Shown here: in pieces, positions 1 through 11,380 of the stretch
Layout of the letters: every line of letters starts with the position of its first letter
How positions within the stretch are numbered: the stretch's first letter is position 1
NCBI RefSeq assembly: GCF_029813785.1
Contig: NZ_JARVKY010000032.1
Location: 1 to 64,000 of the forward strand
DNA: 64,000 nucleotides
Direction: 5' to 3'
From: Streptomyces sp. DH41
GTDB lineage: Bacteria > Actinomycetota > Actinomycetes > Streptomycetales > Streptomycetaceae
The notes under the pieces: model-generated
The model's input: the letters and a program-made list of their open reading frames with translations, nothing else
The model's database searches: none
Told to the model about the DNA's origin: nothing
Made by a program: the position numbers and the translations under genes

Positions 1-80
1 CCCCAAGGCGGAAGTGAACGCGTTCTCCGGTCCGTGTGACAGAGAATGCGGGGCCCATCGCCCTCTGCGACGATCTCCGC

Positions 81-1181
81 ATGGTCACTCGTCCCAGGGC
101 GCTCATCACACAGTGGACGACCCTCACGCCCGTGGCCGCGGTCGTGCTGCTGGCCTTCACCTGGGGCCGCGATCTGCCCGGCGCGGTCGTCGCGCTGCTG
201 ACGATCGTCCTCGCGATGGCCGTACTGGCCGCCGTGCACCACGCCGAGGTGGTCGCCCACCGGGTCGGGGAACCCTTCGGCTCCCTGGTCCTCGCCGTCG
301 CCGTCACGGTCATCGAGGTCGCGCTCATCGTGACCCTCATGGCGGACGGCGGCGACAAGAGCGCGACGCTGGCCAGGGACACCGTCTTCGCGGCCGTGAT
401 GATCACCTGCAACGGCGTGGTCGGCCTCAGCCTGCTGGTCGCCTCCCTGCGGCACGGCACCGCGGTGTTCAACCCGGAGGGCACCGGCGCGGCCCTCGCG
501 ACGGTCGCGACGCTGGCCACGCTCAGCCTGGTGCTGCCGACGTTCACCACCAGCGCGCCCGGACCCGAGTTCTCCACCGTCCAGCTGACGTTCGCCGCGC
601 TCTCCTCGCTGGTCCTCTACGGCCTGTTCATCGCGACCCTCACGGTGCGGCACCGCGACTACTTCCTCCCGATCACCCGCCAGGGCGAAGTGATCACCGC
701 GGAGGACCACGCCCACGCGCCGTCGGCCCGCACCGCCCTGATGAGCCTGGGACTGCTCGCCCTGGCCCTGATCGGCGTGGTCGGGCTGGCGAAGGGGGTG
801 TCGCCCACCATCGAGGACGGAGTGGCGCGCGCCGGGCTGCCGCACGCCGTCGTCGGCGTCATCATCGCCCTGCTGGTCCTGCTCCCCGAGACCATCGCCG
901 CCCTGCGCACCGCGCGCCGCGACCGGGTGCAGACCAGCCTGAACCTCGCGCTCGGCTCGGCGATGGCCAGCATCGGCCTGACCATCCCGGCGGTCGCCCT
1001 GGCCTCCGTATGGCTCTCCGGACCGCTGGTCCTGGGCCTCGGCTCCACCCACATGGTGCTGCTCGCCCTGACCGTGGTGGTGGCCTCGCTGACGGTGGTG
1101 CCCGGCCGCGCCACGCCTCTGCAGGGAGGTGTCCACCTGGTGCTGTTCGCGGCCTACCTGGAACTCGCCGTCAATCCGTAG
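81..1181 (+). CDS. ChaA-type Ca2+(Na+)/H+ antiporter
   Basis: Integral membrane cation/proton antiporter of the ChaA branch of the CaCA superfamily, expected to export Ca2+ or Na+ in exchange for H+. The 366-aa product is hydrophobic throughout, with about ten to eleven membrane segments. Residues near 60-80 contain HHAEVVAHRVGEPFGSLVLA, the family pattern with the conserved GEPFGSL and the acidic residue in the following helix (VTVIEVALIVTLMADGG). A matching second half (LLPETIAALRTARRDRVQTSLN) gives the internal repeat expected of the family. I chose the ATG at 81, which gives the usual length for the family; a GTG at 36 in the same frame would add 15 residues and has slightly better purines upstream, so the start is uncertain. 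The gene appears monocistronic and converges on the next gene. Confidence 0.85.
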   Translation: MVTRPRALITQWTTLTPVAAVVLLAFTWGRDLPGAVVALLTIVLAMAVLAAVHHAEVVAHRVGEPFGSLVLAVAVTVIEVALIVTLMADGGDKSATLARDTVFAAVMITCNGVVGLSLLVASLRHGTAVFNPEGTGAALATVATLATLSLVLPTFTTSAPGPEFSTVQLTFAALSSLVLYGLFIATLTVRHRDYFLPITRQGEVITAEDHAHAPSARTALMSLGLLALALIGVVGLAKGVSPTIEDGVARAGLPHAVVGVIIALLVLLPETIAALRTARRDRVQTSLNLALGSAMASIGLTIPAVALASVWLSGPLVLGLGSTHMVLLALTVVVASLTVVPGRATPLQGGVHLVLFAAYLELAVNP

Positions 1182-1195
1182 CCGGGGGCGGGACG

Positions 1196-2242
1196 TCAGT
1201 ACGTGACGGTGATGCGCCGGGCCGGTCCGTCGACCCGCACGGTGCCCCCGTACGGGATGACGACCTGCGGATCGGTGTGTCCGAAGTCCACGTCGAAGAC
1301 GATCGTCGCCTCGGGGGCGTAGGTCCGCATCACCCGCAGTACCGCCTCACGCTGCTCCGCGGCGTACCGGGCGCCCTCATCCGGGCTGTTGGGGCGCTCG
1401 AAGGTCCAGGTCTTCGGGCGGGCCATCAGCAGCGCGGAGAAGTGCCGGAGCAGGCCGCGCTCGCCCATGTTGCGCAGGGTGCGGAAGACCTCCGTGGCGC
1501 TCGGCATCTCCTCCGAGGTCTCCAGGATCAGCACGCCCCCGTCGTACTCCGCCGGGTCCCGCGCGATCTCGCGGTCGGCCATCAGCAGCCCGCCGAGGAT
1601 CTCCAGGCAGCCGCCCCACGTGCGCCCCTCGGTCACCCGGTCGGCGTTCACCCAGGCCCAGCCCGACCCGGGCCGGATCCCGGGCTCCTCGTCGAAGGTC
1701 GCCGGGTCGGCCCAGTCGCGGTCGACGTCGTTCCAGCGCTCGGCCGGCCGCAGCTCGTACGGGCCCGAGGTGAACAGCGCCGCGCGCACGGAGTCGGCGG
1801 TCTGCGGGTGCATGGCGCCGGGACGCCCCAGCTCGACCATGACGCTCGTGCCGTGGTAGCCGACGATGCCCGTGTTGCGCAGGTAGGCGAGCAGGTTCGT
1901 GTTGTCGCTCATGCCGAAGAACGGCTTCGGGTTGGCCCGTATCAGCTCCCGGTCCAGCAACGGCAGCACGGTGATCTGGTCGTCGCCGCCGATCGACGCG
2001 ATCACGGCCTTGATCCCGGGGTCGGCGAAGGCCGCGTGGATGTCGGCGGCACGCTCACCGGGCGTGGAGCCCATCTTCCGGGTGGCCGGATACTCGACCG
2101 GCTCCAGCCCGTACTCCTCGCGCAGCCGCTCCAGGCCCAACTCGTAGGGGAGCGGGAAGAGTCCCGGCAGCCCCGAGGCGGGGGAGATCACTGCGACACG
2201 GTCGCCCGGCGAGGGCTTGGGCGGGTACACGATCATCGTCAT
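1196..2242 (-). CDS. S66-family LD-carboxypeptidase (LdcA/MccF-like)
   Basis: Serine peptidase of family S66, a cytoplasmic group that cleaves L,D-peptide bonds in recycled murein tetrapeptides (LdcA) or hydrolyses microcin C-like peptidyl nucleotides (MccF). The 348-aa protein shows KPSPGDRVAVISPAS at the N-terminus, GMSDNTNLL (which holds the likely nucleophile Ser) near residue 115, ILETSEE near 240 (likely Glu) and FGHTDPQVVIPYGG near the end, whose His completes the Ser-Glu-His triad. ATG at 2242 was chosen; the further 12 upstream codons are Pro/Arg-rich and unlike the family. MccF-type self-immunity cannot be told from murein recycling by sequence alone, but no peptide biosynthesis genes lie nearby, so a housekeeping peptidase is more likely. 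Confidence 0.85.
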   Translation of the reverse strand: MTMIVYPPKPSPGDRVAVISPASGLPGLFPLPYELGLERLREEYGLEPVEYPATRKMGSTPGERAADIHAAFADPGIKAVIASIGGDDQITVLPLLDRELIRANPKPFFGMSDNTNLLAYLRNTGIVGYHGTSVMVELGRPGAMHPQTADSVRAALFTSGPYELRPAERWNDVDRDWADPATFDEEPGIRPGSGWAWVNADRVTEGRTWGGCLEILGGLLMADREIARDPAEYDGGVLILETSEEMPSATEVFRTLRNMGERGLLRHFSALLMARPKTWTFERPNSPDEGARYAAEQREAVLRVMRTYAPEATIVFDVDFGHTDPQVVIPYGGTVRVDGPARRITVTY

Positions 2243-2346
2243 GGGCGGAGGGTACGGTCGGCCGGGTCGTCGGCGCACCGTGATAAACCGGGGACCGAGC
2301 GGCGCTCGCGCAACGGCCGCCGCACCCCGAACGGACCGGAGGAACC

Positions 2347-2820
2347 GTGCCCCGCAACCTGGCCAACGCCCCGATCATGATCCTCAACGGCCCCAACCTG
2401 AACCTGCTGGGTCAGCGTCAGCCGGAGATCTACGGCTCCGACACGCTCGCCGACGTCGAGGCCCTCTGCGTGAAGGCGGCGGCGGCGCACGGCGGCACGG
2501 TGGACTTCCGGCAGTCCAACCACGAGGGCGAACTGGTCGACTGGATCCACGAGGCCCGGCTGAAGCACTGCGGGATCGTGATCAATCCCGCCGCCTACTC
2601 GCACACCTCCGTCGCGATTCTGGATGCGCTCAACACCTGCGACGGCCTGCCGGTGGTGGAGGTCCACATCTCCAACATCCACCAGCGTGAGGCGTTCCGG
2701 CACCACTCCTACGTGTCGCAGCGCGCCGACGGAGTCATCGCCGGCTGCGGAGTGCAGGGGTACGTGTTCGGCGTGGAACGAATCGCGGCGCTGGCCGGGG
2801 TGGGACGAGCCCAGGCCTGA
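2347..2820 (+). CDS. aroQ: 3-dehydroquinate dehydratase, type II
   Basis: Catalyses dehydration of 3-dehydroquinate to 3-dehydroshikimate in the shikimate pathway; type II enzymes are small dodecameric flavodoxin-fold proteins. The 157-aa length is typical. The N-terminal block LNGPNLNLLGQRQPEIYG carries the catalytic Tyr, and HISNIHQREAFRHHSYVS carries the substrate-binding and catalytic His and Arg residues. The GTG start at 2347 follows a good ribosome binding site (GGAGGAAC, 2338-2345). It runs divergently from the LD-carboxypeptidase gene, about 100 bases away, and ends at a strong hairpin shared with the convergent gene downstream. Confidence 0.95.
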   Translation: MPRNLANAPIMILNGPNLNLLGQRQPEIYGSDTLADVEALCVKAAAAHGGTVDFRQSNHEGELVDWIHEARLKHCGIVINPAAYSHTSVAILDALNTCDGLPVVEVHISNIHQREAFRHHSYVSQRADGVIAGCGVQGYVFGVERIAALAGVGRAQA

Positions 2821-2891
2821 GGCGCCGGGGCCACGGGCGGGAGCACGCACCGCCCACCGGTGCGTGCGAACCCGTCACACGGGGCCGCGCG

Positions 2892-2924
2892 CCCGGACCC
2901 GGGCAGCGTGCGCCCGGGTCCGGG
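2892..2924. terminator. Bidirectional hairpin between convergent genes
   Basis: A 13-bp perfect stem (CCCGGACCCGGGC at 2892-2904 with GCCCGGGTCCGGG at 2912-2924) encloses a 7-base loop in the gap between aroQ (+) and the metallo-hydrolase gene (-). There is no T-tract, as is common for Streptomyces terminators. Confidence 0.65.
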
Positions 2925-2938
2925 CGTGCGCCCGGTGT

Positions 2939-3595
2939 TCACCAGCCGCGTGCGCGCCACTCCGGCAGGTGCGGCCGTTCCGCGCCGAGCGTGGTGTCGC
3001 TGCCGTGGCCCGGGTAGACCCACGTCTCGTCCGGAAGCACGTCGAAGACCTTGGTCTCCACGTCGTGGAGCAGGCTTGCGAACGCCTTCGGGTCGTCGTG
3101 TGTGTTACCCACACCGCCCGGGAAGAGACAGTCCCCGGTGAACACATGGGGGTGCCCGTGCGGGTCGTCGTACACGAGGACGATGGAGCCCGGCGTGTGC
3201 CCGACCAGGTGGCGCGCGGTGAGCTCCACCTGCCCCACCCGGATCGTGTCGCCGTCGTCGACGAGGACGTCGGCCGGCACGGGGATGCCCTCGGCGTCGT
3301 ACCGGCCCGCGTAGGTGCGGGCGCCGGTGGCCGCGACGACGTCGGCGAGCGCCTGCCAGTGGTCGCCGTGCCGGTGGGTGGTGACGACGGACGCGATGCC
3401 GCTGTCGCCGATCGTGCCGAGCAGCGAGTGCGCCTCGTTCGCGGCGTCGATCAGCAGCTGCTCGTCGGTGGCCCGGCAGCGCAGCAGATAGGCGTTGTTG
3501 TCCATCGGGCCGACCGCGACCTTGGTGATCATCAGGTCCTTGAGCTCGTGCACGTCGGCGGGGCCGCCGACCCGCACCTCTCCGCTGTAGGTCAT
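2939..3595 (-). CDS. Metallo-beta-lactamase-fold hydrolase (glyoxalase II-like)
   Basis: Cytoplasmic dinuclear-zinc hydrolase of the MBL superfamily. The 218-aa protein contains the canonical HRHGDHW motif near residue 73, followed by H in GHTPGSIVL, D in FTGDCLFPGG and the final H in YPGHGSDT, the set of zinc ligands seen in hydroxyacylglutathione hydrolase-like proteins. Actinobacteria use mycothiol rather than glutathione, so a thioester or sulfur-transfer substrate linked to mycothiol is possible but not shown. The ATG at 3595 matches the start of the fold. It is read toward aroQ. Confidence 0.85.
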   Translation of the reverse strand: MTYSGEVRVGGPADVHELKDLMITKVAVGPMDNNAYLLRCRATDEQLLIDAANEAHSLLGTIGDSGIASVVTTHRHGDHWQALADVVAATGARTYAGRYDAEGIPVPADVLVDDGDTIRVGQVELTARHLVGHTPGSIVLVYDDPHGHPHVFTGDCLFPGGVGNTHDDPKAFASLLHDVETKVFDVLPDETWVYPGHGSDTTLGAERPHLPEWRARGW

Positions 3596-3643
3596 GACCG
3601 CCAGCCTAGGGGGTGGCGGGGCCCGCAGACCGCCGTCCCCGGG

Positions 3644-4330
3644 CTACAGGGGCGGCAGCGACGGCAGCGGGCCGCCCTCCGCCGACAGTGCGGTCCCCTC
3701 GCGTCGTCCGGCGAGCCAACCGAGCAGGTCGGCCGGGCGACCGGTGACGGTCACCTCCGGGGCGCTCGCCTCCCGGCCCGTGCTCCACGCGCGCGTGCCG
3801 TCCGTGAGCCGGGTGGGGGGCACGTCGGGGTGCCCGGCGAAGCGGGCGGCCAGGAAGTCGGTCTCCCGTTCGGTGAACTCCGCCGGAAGATCCTCGAGCT
3901 CGTACCCGATGCCCAGGTCCACGTGGTGCAGCTCCACCTCGACCCACCGCCGGAACGGCACCCGGGAGGCGGTGTCGGTGATCCCGTTCCGCAGCTCCAC
4001 CGTGCGCGACCAGTCCGCGGGCACGGCCGAGACGTCCTGGAACCGGGCCGCGCTCTCCCGCACGTCGGTGACCTGGACGTCGAGGGGGCGCGGGGCGTCC
4101 CGCTCGATGTCGGCGTCCCGGGCCTCGCCGGAGAGGTACATGGGGCGTCCCTCGAAGACGTTCACGAGGGCGTCCGCGTTGCGGGCGAGATGGGCGAGGA
4201 CGTGGCCGCGGGTCCAGCCGGGAAGCCGTGACGACTCCGTCACGGACGCGTTGTCCAGTTTCCCGACCGCGGTGAGCAGCCGCTCGGTCGCGTCACGTAC
4301 AGACGCCAGGTCACGCGCGTGATCAATCAT
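3644..4330 (-). CDS. Maleylpyruvate isomerase / DinB-like mycothiol-dependent family protein
   Basis: The 228-aa protein belongs to the actinobacterial family with an N-terminal DinB-like four-helix bundle (MDMPI_N) and a small C-terminal domain. Seen in sequence: an N-terminal helix with ASVRDATERLLTAVGKL, then RLPGWTRGHVLAHLARNADAL, the typical metal-binding His region (GHVLAHLARN), and a later WVEVELHHVDLGIGYEL holding the further His ligands. Known members include the mycothiol-dependent maleylpyruvate isomerase of gentisate degradation; many paralogues have no assigned substrate and no gentisate genes are nearby. ATG at 4330 is favoured over an in-frame codon 24 bases upstream because the helix starts there. 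Confidence 0.75.
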   Translation of the reverse strand: MIDHARDLASVRDATERLLTAVGKLDNASVTESSRLPGWTRGHVLAHLARNADALVNVFEGRPMYLSGEARDADIERDAPRPLDVQVTDVRESAARFQDVSAVPADWSRTVELRNGITDTASRVPFRRWVEVELHHVDLGIGYELEDLPAEFTERETDFLAARFAGHPDVPPTRLTDGTRAWSTGREASAPEVTVTGRPADLLGWLAGRREGTALSAEGGPLPSLPPL

Positions 4331-4475
4331 GATGCCGACCCTAGACCGTGTCACACCTTCGGGTGAAGGCGGCGGACGACGCCCGTAAATCGAATGCGCG
4401 TGCTATATGGTCGGACGCGGCGTCGGGCATGCTGGGGAGTCGGGGTTTGTTGACAACCGGTGAATCCGACCGGCG

Positions 4476-4498
4476 TTGTCAGTGGCTCCCCCTAGTCT
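4476..4498 (+). promoter_or_regulatory. PafBC/RecA-NDp type DNA-damage promoter of uvrA
   Basis: TTGTCAGTG (4476-4484), then exactly 8 bases, then TAGTCT (4493-4498). This is a full match to the RecA-NDp promoter consensus TTGTCRGTG-N8-TANNNT, known in mycobacteria to be activated by PafBC during DNA damage. It lies 55 bases upstream of the uvrA start on the same strand. Its function here is inference. Confidence 0.75.
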
Positions 4499-4553
4499 GA
4501 GAAAGACGGGGGCCTCGCCCCTGTCACTTCTCTCAAGAAAGGTGCGGACCGGC

Positions 4554-7583
<3,030 letters not shown>

Positions 7584-7590
7584 ACGTCAG

Positions 7591-7632
7591 CCGCGCCGGG
7601 CCCCACGGGATCATCCGTGGAGCCCGGCGCGG
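7591..7632. terminator. Hairpin terminator after uvrA
   Basis: CCGCGCCGGGC (7591-7601) pairs with GCCCGGCGCGG (7622-7632), and an inner CCACGG/CCGTGG helix closes the loop. It starts 8 bases after the uvrA stop and lies before the convergent sugar kinase gene, so it may serve both. Confidence 0.75.
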
Positions 7633-7714
7633 CGTTCGTCCGGCCCGCAGGCCGACCACCCGGACCGGAGCCGGTGCCGTCGGCGTTCAGTCGTCGGCTT
7701 TCAGCCCTTGGTGT

Positions 7715-8623
7715 TCAAAAGGCGACTTCGTGGGCGAACGGCGGCTCCGCGCCCGCCCGCGAGCAGGTGACCGCCGCGGCCCGGGCGGCGAAGCCCAGCA
7801 GCTCCGCCCAGCCCTCCGCCCCCAGACCGGCCACCGCCTCGTCACCGAGGGCGTCCCGTACCGCGAGGCCGTGCAACAGCGCCGCGTTCACCGTGTCACC
7901 CGCGCCGATCGTGTCCACCACGTCCACGGCCTCGCCCGGCACCGCGTACTCGCCCCCCTCACGGGTGTACGCCGTCAGCCCCGCACCGCCCCGGGTGACC
8001 ACGACCGCCGCCGGGCCCGCCGCCAGCCACTCCCGGGGCGTGCCACCGAGCCACTCGGCGTCCTCGGCGGACAGCTTCAGCAGCGACACCGACGGCAGCC
8101 AGCTCCTGAACCGCGCCCGGTAGGCGTCCGGGTCCGGGATCAGCCCGGCCCGGATGTTGGGGTCGAGCGCCGTGAACACACCCCGCGCCGCCGTCTCGCG
8201 CAGCAGCTCCTCGTACGCGCTCGCACCCGGCTCCAGCACCATGGAGCAGGTCCCGAAGGAGACCGCCCGGGTGCCGGACGGCAACGCGGCGGGCAACGAG
8301 AACAGCCGGTCCGCGGTCCCGTCCACGTAGAAGGAGTACGCGGCCGAGCCGTCCGCGTCCACCGAGGCCACGGCGAGTGTCGTCGGCTCGGCCCCGCGCT
8401 GCACCGGCGAGACGTCCACGCCGGTCTCACCCAGCCGGTCGAGCAGCGCCTCGCCGAAGGCGTCGTGCGACACCCGGGAGCAGAAGGCGGTGGGGGAGCC
8501 GAGGCGGCCCAGGGCGACGGCCGTGTTGTACGGACCGCCGCCGAGCGCCGGCCGCAGCGCGGCCAGGGCACCCGTGCCCTGCGGTACCAGGTCGATCAGT
8601 GCCTCACCGGCGACGACGATCAC
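7715..8623 (-). CDS. PfkB-family carbohydrate kinase (fructokinase-like)
   Basis: Ribokinase/PfkB-fold sugar kinase of 302 aa that phosphorylates a sugar with ATP in the cytoplasm. The N-terminal GEALIDLVPQ and GGGPYNTAVALGRLG form the substrate-binding signature; DTIGAGDTVNAALLHGLA near residue 245 is PfkB signature 2 with the catalytic Asp and the anion hole. The N-terminal pattern is that of fructokinase/2-keto-3-deoxygluconate kinase-like members; the sugar cannot be read from sequence. The GTG start at 8623 overlaps the stop of the upstream LacI gene as GTGA, so the two are almost certainly translated together and controlled by the same operator. Confidence 0.88.
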   Translation of the reverse strand: MIVVAGEALIDLVPQGTGALAALRPALGGGPYNTAVALGRLGSPTAFCSRVSHDAFGEALLDRLGETGVDVSPVQRGAEPTTLAVASVDADGSAAYSFYVDGTADRLFSLPAALPSGTRAVSFGTCSMVLEPGASAYEELLRETAARGVFTALDPNIRAGLIPDPDAYRARFRSWLPSVSLLKLSAEDAEWLGGTPREWLAAGPAAVVVTRGGAGLTAYTREGGEYAVPGEAVDVVDTIGAGDTVNAALLHGLAVRDALGDEAVAGLGAEGWAELLGFAARAAAVTCSRAGAEPPFAHEVAF

Positions 8624-9684
8624 GGGAGGGTCCTTTCGAAGGCCTGTGCGGGGGCTTGCCGGGGCTGCTCGGGGCAGCCGCAGGAGGTGCGGTGAACGAA
8701 GGCGCAGGGCAGCCGCACGGTCCGCTCGGGCCGGTCCGGCGCGGCGAGGCGTTCCAGCAGCAGCCGGACGGCCCGGTCACCGAGCTCCCTGCTGGGCTGC
8801 GCGACGGTGGTGAGTCCGGGGGAGAAGAGGTCCGCCCAGGTGAAGTCGTCGAAGCAGCACAGCGCGAGGTCACCGGGTACGGACACATTCCGGTCCCGCA
8901 GGGCGCGCAGCGCACCGATGGTCATCGCGTTGTTGGCGGTGACCAGCGCGGTGGGCGGCACCGCCAGGGACAGCAGGGCCGCCGCGGCCCGCTCGCCGCC
9001 GCCGGCCTCGGAGTCGCCGTGGACCAGGAGCCGTTCGTCGTAGGGCAGCCCGGCGGCGGCGAGGCCGTGCCGGTACCCGGTGATCCGCTCGCGCGTCGTG
9101 CTGAGCCCCGGCCGACCCGCGACCAGGCCGATCCGGCGGTGGCCGAGCCCGGCGAGATGGGAGACCAGCAGGGCCGTCGGCTCGGCGCTCTCGGCGCACA
9201 CCTGGTCGAAGCGCGGGCCCCCGTCGTCCTTCGGCACGTCGACGACCCGGTCGAGGAAGACGGCCGGCACGCGGTGGCGTCCCAGATAGGCGACGAGGTC
9301 GCGCGGGTCGGCCGAGGGCGCGACGATCATGCCGTCCACGCGCCGCTCGTGCAGCAGCCGGACGACCTTGTGCTCGTGTCCGGGATCGTCGTGCGGGTCG
9401 GCGATGAGCAGGCCGTAGCCGTGCTCGAGGGCGGCGGCCTCGACGCCCTGGAGGATCTCCGTGAAGTACGGGTTGCTGATCGCCGACACCGCGAGCCCGA
9501 TGGAGCGGGTACGGGAGGTCACCAGGGAGCGGGCGAGGGTGTTCGGGGTGTAGCCGAGCTCCTCGACGGCGTCCAGCACCGCCTGGCGGGTGCGCGGCAG
9601 TACCGGACGGGTGTCGTTGAGCACGTGCGAGACGGTCGCCACGGAGACCCCTGCGCTCCGGGCGACATCGGCCATGGTCGCCAT
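8620..9684 (-). CDS. LacI-family transcriptional regulator
   Basis: A 354-aa repressor with the classic N-terminal helix-turn-helix and hinge (ADVARSAGVSVATVSHVLND, then a YTPNTLARSL-type hinge) followed by a periplasmic-binding-protein-like sugar-sensing domain that opens with RSIGLAVSAISNPYFTEIL. The C-terminal stretch ends in a Cys-containing tail (HRTSCGCPEQ) seen in some Streptomyces LacI proteins. Start at 9684 is supported by GGAAGGGGG upstream on this strand. It is co-transcribed with the downstream sugar kinase (4-base overlap). A palindromic AAACGCTT-type operator sits about 90 bases upstream, so autoregulation released by a sugar or sugar phosphate is likely. Confidence 0.93.
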   Translation of the reverse strand: MATMADVARSAGVSVATVSHVLNDTRPVLPRTRQAVLDAVEELGYTPNTLARSLVTSRTRSIGLAVSAISNPYFTEILQGVEAAALEHGYGLLIADPHDDPGHEHKVVRLLHERRVDGMIVAPSADPRDLVAYLGRHRVPAVFLDRVVDVPKDDGGPRFDQVCAESAEPTALLVSHLAGLGHRRIGLVAGRPGLSTTRERITGYRHGLAAAGLPYDERLLVHGDSEAGGGERAAAALLSLAVPPTALVTANNAMTIGALRALRDRNVSVPGDLALCCFDDFTWADLFSPGLTTVAQPSRELGDRAVRLLLERLAAPDRPERTVRLPCAFVHRTSCGCPEQPRQAPAQAFERTLP

Positions 9685-9770
9685 CGGTGGTGCCCCCTTC
9701 CGCCTGCTGCCGCGCACTGCCGCGCGTTGATGTGCGCGCACTGGCGGGGACCGTATCCCATCGAGAGAGG

Positions 9771-9800
9771 GACGTAAACGCTTGCGCAAACGCTTACGTC
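9771..9800. promoter_or_regulatory. LacI-type operator upstream of the LacI-kinase operon
   Basis: A 30-base near-palindrome with outer arms GACGTAA and TTACGTC and the centre TTGCGCAA. It can also be read as two direct copies of AAACGCTT (9777-9784 and 9789-9796). AAACGCTT/AAACGTTT cores are typical LacI/CcpA-class operators. It lies in the intergenic region that serves the divergent LacI and Rieske genes. Confidence 0.65.
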
Positions 9801-9910
9801 CATCCCTGTCGCGTCCTCCCCCTCGGCGCCAGACCCGCGACCCACCCCGCGGGACGCCCGCGGGCGCCGGATATCGTCGCCCTGCACATTCCCTGACCAG
9901 TGGAGACCCC

Positions 9911-10336
9911 ATGCCCGGCCGTCCCGTTCCGAGCCGCCGTACCGTTCTGCGCTCGGCGGCCCTCACGCCCGTCGCCGGACTGGGTCTGGCCGCCTGCTCA
10001 CCGGGCGACGACGGTGCCGCGCCCGCCAGGCCGACCGGGCCCGTCGACCTCGGGGCGGACGGCGAGGTCGCCAAGGGCGCGGCCAAGCTCTACCGGGACC
10101 AGAACGTGGTGGTCAGCCGGGCCGAGGACGGCTCCCTGAAGGCGTTCAGCACGGTCTGTACGCACGCGCGGTGCCCCATCAACAAGCTGGAGGGGGCGAA
10201 GCTGGTCTGCCCCTGCCACGGCAGCGAGTTCGACGCCCGGACCGGCGAGGTGCTGCACGCCCCGGCGAGCGTGCCGCTCATCGAACTGGCGGTCGAGGTG
10301 AAGCAGGGCAGGATCATCGCGAGCCCCGACATCTGA
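9911..10336 (+). CDS. Secreted Rieske [2Fe-2S] lipoprotein
   Basis: Small 141-aa exported Rieske protein. The N-terminus SRRTVLRSAALTPVAGLGLA is a twin-arginine signal and is followed by a lipobox ending in LAAC, so the protein should be exported folded and lipid-anchored at the outer face of the membrane. The cluster-binding motifs are CTHARCPI (CxH) and CPCHGSEFD (CxxH). Length and single-domain form fit free Rieske proteins rather than the cytochrome bc1 subunit QcrA. Electron partner unknown. ATG 9911 follows TGGAGA. Its promoter region overlaps the operator of the divergent LacI gene. Confidence 0.88.
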   Translation: MPGRPVPSRRTVLRSAALTPVAGLGLAACSPGDDGAAPARPTGPVDLGADGEVAKGAAKLYRDQNVVVSRAEDGSLKAFSTVCTHARCPINKLEGAKLVCPCHGSEFDARTGEVLHAPASVPLIELAVEVKQGRIIASPDI

Positions 10337-10429
10337 TCCGCCCGTCACGTCGGGAGTCGCGCCCGTCACGTCGGGAATCCGCCCGCAGCCCCGGGCGATC
10401 CGCCTGCGGCACCCGTCAGGCGTACCCGC

Positions 10430-11380
10430 TCACTCCCAGTCCCACCCGATCCCCAGCATCCCCGACCGCACCCGCGGCTCCACGAGGTGCACCGAGTGGT
10501 GCCGCCCGCTGAGGGTGAGCTCCTGCCGGCCGCCGCGCGGTGCCGCCGGCGAGTGCTGCGTGAACCGGTGGCAGCGCGCCGGCAGGGCCGCGGAGTCGAA
10601 CCGCACCTGGAGCGCGTACTGCCCGCTCGCCGAACCGAACCCCCGGACGTACTCGTGCGACACCCCCGCGGTGCCGTCCTCGACGCCGTAGCGGAAGAGG
10701 AAGGTGTCCCCGGCCCGCAGACGCGTGTCGAAGAGCAGCTCGGTCACGAGCACGCCGGTGTCGTCGTGGGTGCGGACGCGCCCCGTGCGGCAGTTCTCCA
10801 GCGCGTGGACGGCCATCCGCGCGGGAGCGCATCCCGCGTCACCTCGGTGGACGGCGACGAAGCGGTCGACGCCGTCGCGGTGGGCGCGGACGATGTGGTG
10901 CGACTCGCGGCCCGCGAGCTCGCGGCGCGACCCGATCAGGATCCGCTCGTGGTGAGCGAGGGTGTGCACCCCGCCGTCCGACGATGGATGGCCCAGCTCG
11001 GTCAGCAGCCGGTCCAGGACGCCGCAGGCAGCCACGTGGGCGCGATAGGAGCGGGCCGCGGGTGGCCGGTCCGTGGTGTCCTCGTCGGCCTCCGCGAGCA
11101 GGCGTATCAGCGACTCCTCGGGCAGCTGGAGTATCTCCTCCAGTGCCCGCACGGCCCGCAGCGACTCCGGGCGCTGAGGGCGCCGGGCGCCCTGCTGCCA
11201 GTAGCTCAGGCTCGTGACGCCCACCTTCACGCCGTGGCGTGACAGATGGTGCTGCACGCGCTGCAGTGGCAGTCCGCGCGCCGCGATCGCGGCGCGCAGG
11301 GCCACGTGGAAGGGGCCACCGCGCAGGACTGAGTCGAGTTCGGCGGTGGCGACGTCCAGGGGCTGTGTGGCGTGCGGCAT
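10430..11380 (-). CDS. HTH (XRE-like) protein with an uncharacterised C-terminal domain
   Basis: A 316-aa protein that I do not recognise as a named family. Residues about 25-70 read as an XRE-like helix-turn-helix (LQRVQHHLSRHGVKVGVTSL then SYWQQGARRPQRPESLRAV), that is, a DNA-binding or DNA-binding-derived module. The middle and C-terminal parts are rich in beta-strand-like, Arg/His-containing stretches (TFLFRYGVEDGTAGVSHEY, ELTLSGRHHSVHLVEP) and end in GMLGIGWDWE. AGGAAGG precedes the ATG at 11380. It is transcribed away from uvrC; the 443-base gap between them holds the DnaA-box-like array. Regulatory role is inferred only from the HTH. Confidence 0.6.
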   Translation of the reverse strand: MPHATQPLDVATAELDSVLRGGPFHVALRAAIAARGLPLQRVQHHLSRHGVKVGVTSLSYWQQGARRPQRPESLRAVRALEEILQLPEESLIRLLAEADEDTTDRPPAARSYRAHVAACGVLDRLLTELGHPSSDGGVHTLAHHERILIGSRRELAGRESHHIVRAHRDGVDRFVAVHRGDAGCAPARMAVHALENCRTGRVRTHDDTGVLVTELLFDTRLRAGDTFLFRYGVEDGTAGVSHEYVRGFGSASGQYALQVRFDSAALPARCHRFTQHSPAAPRGGRQELTLSGRHHSVHLVEPRVRSGMLGIGWDWE

